From the NCBI GenBank assembly GCA_000437375.1, contig FR898233.1:5161-15892 (forward strand): DNA of 10,732 bases, in the 5' to 3' direction. Position numbers and translations under genes: made by a program. The DNA comes from Eubacterium sp. CAG:841. Lineage in GTDB: Bacteria; Bacillota; Clostridia; Oscillospirales; CAG-272. Shown piece by piece: positions 7,015 to 10,732 of this stretch; position 1 is the first letter of the stretch; every line of letters starts with the position of its first letter. Below the pieces are notes generated by a model. That model ran no database searches. It worked only from the letters and a program-made list of their open reading frames with translations, and was not told the DNA's origin.

Positions 7015-8014
7015 ATTTGATTTTCATTATCCAGCCTTCGGGAGCCTTGATTTTTCCGTGCTGGATGCCGGTCAGCGTGTGATAAAGCTTTGCGATAACG
7101 GTGCTTTCAAAATCGCTCATGTCATATCGGATTTCCTTTCCGTGATCGTCTATTGTTCCGACGGGAGAAATGACGGCTGCCGTTCCGCAAAGTCCGCATT
7201 CCCGGAAGTTGCCGATTTCGGAAAGCGATATTTTTCTTTCTTCCGTTTTCATGCCGAGGTAATGCTCGGCTACATAAATCAGTGAACGTCTTGTGACGGA
7301 GGGAAGAATCGTATCGGATTTCGGTGTTACAAGTGTTCCGTCATCGGTTATGAAAATGATGTTCGCACCGCCGGTCTCTTCAATATATGTCCGTGTGGCA
7401 GAATCAAGATACAGGTTTTCGTCATAACCCTTTTCATGCGCGTCGGTTATCGCATAAAGACTCATTGCGTAGTTCAGCCCCGCTTTGATATGCCCCGTTC
7501 CGTGAGGTGCGGCACGGTCAAAATCGCAGATGCGAATTCGCAGTGGAGAGATTCCGCCGTGAAAATATGAGCCGACAGGCGTTGCAAGAACACGGAACTG
7601 AAATTCTGTTGCGGGCTTTACTCCGATGACTGCATCTGTCCCGAATATGAAAGGACGAATGTAAAGCGAGCCGATGTCGGCATCGGGAATCCACTTCCGG
7701 TTTGCAAGGACAACCTTTTTTACGGCTTCTGTGAACATTCCGTCAGGAAGAGGAGGAATTACCATGCGCCTGCACGAATCCGCAAGACGTTTCTCGTTCA
7801 GATCGGGACGGAAACAAACAATATGACCGTTATCTGTGCGATAGGCTTTCAGTCCTTCAAAGCAGGTCTGCGCATATTGAAGCACGCAAGCCGATTCATT
7901 GAGAGTTACGCTTGCATTGCGTATAAGTCTGCCTTTTTCCCATACGCCGCCGCTGTAATTACAGACATAGCGTTTACTTGTTTTTATATATGAAAATCCT
8001 TCTGCTTTTTTCAT
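7013..8014 (-). CDS. ilvE: Branched-chain amino-acid aminotransferase, PLP class IV
   Basis: The enzyme exchanges the amino group between glutamate/2-oxoglutarate and Leu, Ile, Val or their keto acids, in the cytoplasm. From the chosen start it is 333 residues. Fold-type IV markers are present: QTCFEGLKAYR at 49-59, the Arg/Tyr segment LYIRPFIFGTD, the PLP lysine K177 in GHIKAGLNYAMS, EETGGANIIFI at 212-222 with the cofactor-contacting Glu, and GTAAVISPVG at 277-286. Length and order match the larger bacterial and eukaryotic BCAT2-like group. The ATG at 8014 is chosen because AGGAAGG (8029-8023) lies 8 bases upstream; the ATG at 8020 would sit too close to that site. No other branched-chain pathway gene is in the window. 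The leader is unusual: a terminator-like hairpin and an overlapping 20-codon frame suggest control after transcription has begun. Confidence 0.95.
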   Translation of the reverse strand: MKKAEGFSYIKTSKRYVCNYSGGVWEKGRLIRNASVTLNESACVLQYAQTCFEGLKAYRTDNGHIVCFRPDLNEKRLADSCRRMVIPPLPDGMFTEAVKKVVLANRKWIPDADIGSLYIRPFIFGTDAVIGVKPATEFQFRVLATPVGSYFHGGISPLRIRICDFDRAAPHGTGHIKAGLNYAMSLYAITDAHEKGYDENLYLDSATRTYIEETGGANIIFITDDGTLVTPKSDTILPSVTRRSLIYVAEHYLGMKTEERKISLSEIGNFRECGLCGTAAVISPVGTIDDHGKEIRYDMSDFESTVIAKLYHTLTGIQHGKIKAPEGWIMKIK

Positions 8015-8073
8015 AAACATTTCCTTCCTAATAAAAAAAGGCAAAGATGTCCCTCCGACAATCGGAAAGACAT
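8011..8073 (-). CDS. Candidate 20-residue leader peptide overlapping the ilvE start
   Basis: An ATG at 8073 opens a 20-codon frame whose TGA shares bases with the ilvE ATG (ATGA, 8014-8011), the classic coupling overlap. AAAGG (8083-8079) lies 5 bases before the ATG and only a few bases after the predicted transcript start. The peptide has six Leu codons, five of them in the second half (HLCLFLLGRKCL), which would suit sensing of a branched-chain amino acid. The caution is that part of this Leu run is forced by the terminator T tract, and the frame lies almost wholly inside the hairpin. Confidence 0.38.
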   Translation of the reverse strand: MSFRLSEGHLCLFLLGRKCL

Positions 8074-8083
8074 CTTTGCCTTT
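8037..8083 (-). terminator. Intrinsic-terminator-like hairpin in the ilvE leader
   Basis: A perfect 15-base-pair outer stem (8083-8069 with 8051-8037) is joined to an inner 5-pair stem with a UUG loop. The two intervening positions are U-G wobbles in minus-strand RNA but C-A mismatches in plus-strand RNA, so the structure is built for minus-strand transcripts. A T tract (eight T plus ATT) overlaps and follows the stem. It begins about 3 bases after the predicted start and ends just before the ilvE ribosome site, so unmodulated transcripts should stop at about 50 bases. It may be an attenuator, or a 5' stabilising stem. Confidence 0.8.
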
Positions 8084-8092
8084 GTTGCGGCT

Positions 8093-8121
8093 ATTATACA
8101 GCTACAAAACAGATTTGTCAA
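8093..8121 (-). promoter_or_regulatory. Consensus sigma-A promoter of ilvE
   Basis: On the minus strand TTGACA (8121-8116) and TATAAT (8098-8093) match consensus at all twelve positions with a 17-base spacer. The start is expected near 8086, which leaves a leader of about 72 bases. A perfect promoter in front of a terminator fits control by attenuation rather than by initiation. Confidence 0.9.
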
Positions 8122-8154
8122 TGGATTTATAAAAAATAACGGATTTTTTCACGC

Positions 8155-8183
8155 TTGATTTTCGCACATTGGTGTGATAAAAT
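8155..8183 (+). promoter_or_regulatory. Promoter of the LytTR regulator / histidine kinase operon
   Basis: TTGATT (8155-8160) and TAAAAT (8178-8183) are 17 bases apart, with an extended -10 TG at 8175-8176. The start is near 8190. It diverges from the ilvE promoter, with about 35 bases between the two -35 boxes. No 21-base direct repeat like that at 9592 is visible here, so autoregulation through that element is not supported. Confidence 0.72.
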
Positions 8184-8219
8184 TTATATGTAATTCATAA
8201 CGGAGGAAAGAAAGCTTTT

Positions 8220-8918
8220 ATGAACCTTAAAATCGGCATTTGCGATGACGACGCTGCGCAAGTTGATCTGACGGAAAGTCTTACATCACAGTGGGCGCGG
8301 GAAAACGGTCATAACATAAAAATAAAAACGTATAATAGTGCGGAAAGCTTTCTTTTCGATTTTGAAGAGGAAAATGATTTTGATATTCTTCTTCTGGATA
8401 TTGAAATGGGCGAAACGGACGGAGTTGCGCTTGCAAAGCAGGTGCGGAAAAAGAGCGAGACCGTGCAGATAGTGTTCATCACGGGGTATTCGGATTATAT
8501 AAGCGAAGGCTATGATGTTGCGGCGCTTCATTATCTTATGAAGCCCTTGAAAGCCGAAAAGCTTTTTGAAGTGCTCAATCGCGCGGCTGTAAAAATCAAG
8601 AAGGATGAAAAAACGGTAATATTGAAAACTGAGGATGAGATTTTCCGCATACCGATACGCGAGATAAAATATATAGACGTCTGCAAAAACGATATAACGA
8701 TTCACGCAAAGAGCGACATAACCGTAAGAAAAACTCTCTCGGAGATTGAAAAAGAGCTTGACAGCAGATTCTTCCGAACGGGAAGACAGAGCATAATAAA
8801 TCTTGACTATGTTCGTCGGACGTCGAAAAACTGCGTCTATCTTGCAGGCGGGGACGAGGTTCCCCTGCCGCGGGGAGCATATGAAGCTATAAACCGCGCG
8901 ATAATCGAAATGAATTGA
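8220..8918 (+). CDS. LytTR-family response regulator (AgrA/LytR type)
   Basis: This 232-residue transcription factor has a receiver domain at about 3-125 and a LytTR DNA-binding domain at about 130-230. Receiver residues are complete: acidic D9-D11, phospho-acceptor D60 in LLLDIEM, T88 in FITGY and K108 in LMKPL. The LytTR part shows the typical IKYIDVCKNDITIH strand pair, then RFFRTGRQSIINLDYV and the end segment LPRGAYEAIN. LytTR proteins bind paired direct repeats of about 9 bases with 21-base periodicity, usually as activators. GGAGG (8202-8206) lies 13 bases before the ATG, rather far, but MNLKIGICDDD is the natural start of a receiver and no nearer start fits. The kinase gene follows at once, and the likely target is the exporter downstream. 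Confidence 0.94.
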   Translation: MNLKIGICDDDAAQVDLTESLTSQWARENGHNIKIKTYNSAESFLFDFEEENDFDILLLDIEMGETDGVALAKQVRKKSETVQIVFITGYSDYISEGYDVAALHYLMKPLKAEKLFEVLNRAAVKIKKDEKTVILKTEDEIFRIPIREIKYIDVCKNDITIHAKSDITVRKTLSEIEKELDSRFFRTGRQSIINLDYVRRTSKNCVYLAGGDEVPLPRGAYEAINRAIIEMN

Positions 8919-8929
8919 GGCAGGGAACA

Positions 8930-9583
8930 ATGAGAAAAAACGATAAAAGAATTGCCGAATATCAAAGAGAGCTTATCGAAACGCATTATGCCGAAGTTGA
9001 GACGATGTATAAGCAGATACGTCGTTGGCGCCACGACTATCGCAATCACATAGGCGTGATGAAGGCATATGCGGCGAAGGGCGATATGGACGCAATAAAG
9101 AAATACCTTGACGAGCTTGATACCGATCTGAATACCGTCGATACCGTTATAAAAACAGGCAACACTATGGCAGACGCCATTCTGAACAGCAAGATATCGC
9201 TTGCAAAATCGAAGGGAATTGAAGTCAAAGCGACGGCGCACATTCCCGTTGCGCTGAAAATAAGCGACCTCGATCTTTGCGTTATAATCGGTAATCTTTT
9301 CGATAACGCGATTGACGCGAGCGTCGCCCTGCCGGAGGGGGAAAGAGTTATCCGCGTTTATATGGATATGAAAGGAACACAGCTTTATATCTCGTTTACA
9401 AACTTTACAGCCGGAAAAAAGCTGAAAAAAATCAACGGACTGTTTTCATCGACAAAGCGCGAGGGTTCGCACGGATTCGGACTTGTAAGCATAGACGAGG
9501 TTGTTAGTAAATACGACGGCTTCCTCTCGCGAAACAGCGAGGACGGCGCATTTACGACCGAAATTCTGCTTCCGCAGGGGTGA
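8930..9583 (+). CDS. Soluble GHKL histidine kinase without a membrane sensor domain
   Basis: This 217-residue kinase is of the AgrC/CitA-related type that partners LytTR regulators. Residues 1-33 form a charged helix, probably a coiled-coil dimer segment. The phospho-acceptor H35 is in RHDYRNHIG, the N box is NLFDNAIDAS at 122-131, and the glycine lid HGFGLVSIDEVV at 181-192 ends the ATPase domain, followed by the usual beta end. All catalytic parts are present, but the five to seven transmembrane helices usual in AgrC-like kinases (about 430 residues) are missing. The region upstream is the regulator gene, so this is not a simple frameshifted remnant. The ATG at 8930, 9 bases after GAGG (8917-8920), is chosen; a TTG at 8915 overlapping the regulator stop is less likely. 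The signal must come from a cytoplasmic ligand or a partner protein. Confidence 0.9.
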   Translation: MRKNDKRIAEYQRELIETHYAEVETMYKQIRRWRHDYRNHIGVMKAYAAKGDMDAIKKYLDELDTDLNTVDTVIKTGNTMADAILNSKISLAKSKGIEVKATAHIPVALKISDLDLCVIIGNLFDNAIDASVALPEGERVIRVYMDMKGTQLYISFTNFTAGKKLKKINGLFSSTKREGSHGFGLVSIDEVVSKYDGFLSRNSEDGAFTTEILLPQG

Positions 9584-9591
9584 TTTTTGCA

Positions 9592-9625
9592 ATTCGTCAC
9601 AAAATAAGAGCGATTCGTCACAAAA
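9592..9625 (+). promoter_or_regulatory. Direct repeat with 21-base period: candidate LytTR operator
   Basis: ATTCGTCACAAAA occurs twice without mismatch at 9592-9604 and 9613-9625; with the preceding GCA/GCG the match is 15 of 16. The start-to-start distance of 21 bases, two helical turns, is the geometry of LytTR binding sites. The repeat lies 6 bases after the kinase stop and about 65-98 bases before the exporter start. The core CGTCAC only partly matches published LytTR half-site patterns, which have a GTT core. The second copy forms part of the terminator stem, so an origin other than as an operator is possible. Confidence 0.55.
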
Positions 9626-9646
9626 ATGAGCCGAATCGCTCTTTTT
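9606..9646 (+). terminator. Terminator of the two-component operon, overlapping the direct repeat
   Basis: A perfect 12-base-pair stem AAGAGCGATTCG/CGAATCGCTCTT (9606-9617 with 9632-9643) encloses a 14-base loop that can add three inner pairs (TCA/TGA), and is followed by TTTTT. It separates the kinase from the exporter, so the exporter needs its own promoter. The best -10 candidates are TATGAT at 9646 and TATGCT at 9651, neither with a recognisable -35, as expected for an activator-dependent promoter. Confidence 0.87.
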
Positions 9647-9689
9647 ATGATATGCTGTGACCGTAAAAACAAACGGGGAGGGAAACACT

Positions 9690-10732
9690 TTGACAAAAGA
9701 AAAAATCAAAAAGGAAAAGCCGAAAAAACCTAAATACAACATGTGGCAGAACAGCTGCTGGATGATCGGCACGGCATGGAAGATAAAAGAGAAGAAGGTC
9801 ATTTTTATCTGCCTTGCGCAGGTTGTCATAGCGCTGGGGCAGAGCCTTGTTTCGCTTTTTATTTCTCCTGCGGTTATTTCCGCCGTTGAAACGCAGAAGT
9901 CGCTTACATATCTGCTTGTCACGATACTCGTTTTTGTCGGTGCGACGATGCTTCTGAGAGCCGCAAATTCGTATGTCAGCGAAAATACAATGTATGGGCG
10001 CATTACACTGAGGTCATACATAGGCGGACTTATATCGCACAAGATGATGACCACATCATATCCGAATACCGAGAAAAAAGAGGTGCGCGACCTTGCAAAC
10101 AGTGCTCAGAATGCAATTTCAAATAACAACTCTGCCACGGAGGCGATATGGAACACGCTTGTTCAGCTTATTAAAAATATCCTCGGATTTGCAATTTATC
10201 TTGCAATGCTTTCAAGACTCGACCTTTGGGTTGTCGCCGTTGTGCTTGCGACATCGATTGTCGGCTTCTTTGTAAATAAGAAGGTCGGCGGATTCGGATA
10301 TAGACACCGCGCAGAGTATTCCGAGCAGGGACGCAGAATGGATTATGTAAACACCGTCGGCTCCGGCTCGGAATACGCAAAAGACCTGCGGATTTTCGGA
10401 ATAAAGCCATGGCTTACGGAAATTTACGATAAGGCGCAGAATCTCACCCTCGCCCTCAAACGCAAGGAGCAGAACGTCAATATGATAAGCTCCGTTTCGG
10501 ATATCATCCTCACATTCCTCCGCAACGGAATCGCATATGCGTATCTGATAAATATGGCGATTGCGGGCAACCTTTCCGCAGCCGAATTCGTCCTTTATTT
10601 TGCAGCCTTCGGCAGCTTTACAAACTGGGTCAGATGGATACTCGGAAATGTAAATACGCTCCACAAACAAAGCCTTGACATTTCAACCGTCCGCGAAATG
10701 CTTGAATATCCCGAAATATTCAGGTTTGAGGA
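9690..10732 (+). CDS. ABC exporter, transmembrane domain (gene cut by the window end)
   Basis: The frame opens at TTG 9690, 7 bases after a strong GGGGAGGG (9675-9682), and runs without a stop to the window edge (347 codons). After a Lys-rich tail (1-17) it shows hydrophobic segments at about 37-60, 71-90, 155-175, 178-196, 270-290 and 297-316, the six-helix layout of an ABC exporter membrane domain. The intracellular segments carry the recognisable EYAKDLRIFGIKPWL (228-242) of clostridial ABC transporters. The ATPase domain should follow beyond position 10732. Such exporters often work as heterodimers, so a second similar gene may lie downstream. Placement beside a LytTR regulator pair suggests peptide, bacteriocin or antibiotic export. 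The substrate cannot be told from this half. Confidence 0.9.
   Translation, partial: MTKEKIKKEKPKKPKYNMWQNSCWMIGTAWKIKEKKVIFICLAQVVIALGQSLVSLFISPAVISAVETQKSLTYLLVTILVFVGATMLLRAANSYVSENTMYGRITLRSYIGGLISHKMMTTSYPNTEKKEVRDLANSAQNAISNNNSATEAIWNTLVQLIKNILGFAIYLAMLSRLDLWVVAVVLATSIVGFFVNKKVGGFGYRHRAEYSEQGRRMDYVNTVGSGSEYAKDLRIFGIKPWLTEIYDKAQNLTLALKRKEQNVNMISSVSDIILTFLRNGIAYAYLINMAIAGNLSAAEFVLYFAAFGSFTNWVRWILGNVNTLHKQSLDISTVREMLEYPEIFRFE

Noticed and set aside
8011..8121. T-box riboswitch in the ilvE leader
   Set aside because: T-box leaders need a specifier stem and a conserved antiterminator bulge upstream of the terminator, usually well over 150 bases. Here the promoter leaves only about 72 bases.
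8158..8180. Possible further copy of the ATTCGTCAC element before the LytTR operon (ATTTTCGCACATT)
   Set aside because: It matches only with a gap and has no second copy 21 bases away, so it does not support autoregulation.
8286..8930. A 214-codon open frame on the minus strand across the LytTR regulator
   Set aside because: It is a mirror of the receiver and LytTR coding sequence, with no ribosome site and no recognisable family.
10212..10670. A 152-codon open frame on the minus strand across the ABC exporter
   Set aside because: The plus strand codes a continuous six-helix exporter domain with conserved motifs, so the antisense frame is a shadow.

Overview
The window looks like a chromosomal segment from a low-to-mid GC anaerobic member of the Clostridia, most likely a gut or rumen commensal. 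The basis is inference from content: strong AGGAGG-type ribosome sites, near-consensus sigma-A promoters with 17-base spacers, TTG starts, a GH78 alpha-L-rhamnosidase, a FadH-like iron-sulfur flavin enzyme, and a LytTR/GHKL two-component pair beside an ABC exporter. No rRNA, tRNA, CRISPR array, insertion sequence or phage gene is visible.

Layout. (1) 26-2299, minus: an intracellular alpha-L-rhamnosidase. (2) 2300-2640: a divergent promoter region with a good promoter for each neighbour and a possible 37-codon reading frame. (3) 2641-6453, plus: a tight three-gene operon of an old-yellow-enzyme/FadH-type ene-reductase followed by the large and small subunits of a split aconitase X, closed by a strong terminator at 6465-6496. 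(4) 6659-6979, plus: a small lipoprotein of unknown role with its own promoter and terminator. (5) 7013-8014, minus: a branched-chain amino-acid aminotransferase (ilvE). Its short leader carries a consensus promoter, a terminator-like hairpin starting almost at +1, and a 20-codon Leu-rich upstream frame that overlaps the ilvE start as ATGA. (6) 8220-9583, plus: a LytTR response regulator and a small histidine kinase with no membrane sensor domain. (7) 9592-9646: a perfect 13-base direct repeat with 21-base period, overlapping the terminator of the two-component operon. (8) 9690 to the window end, plus: the membrane half of an ABC exporter, cut by the window edge.

How the genes may work together. 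The reductase/aconitase X operon is the most interesting part. Aconitase X enzymes characterised so far dehydrate cis-3-hydroxy-L-proline or mevalonate 5-phosphate, and FadH-type flavoproteins reduce conjugated C=C bonds. Co-transcription therefore suggests a dehydrate-then-reduce route that removes a hydroxyl group from an unidentified hydroxy acid. At the right end, the regulator pair probably controls the exporter through the 21-base-period repeat. This is the geometry expected for LytTR operators.

Functional calls rest on motif recognition by eye; no alignment or database search was run.
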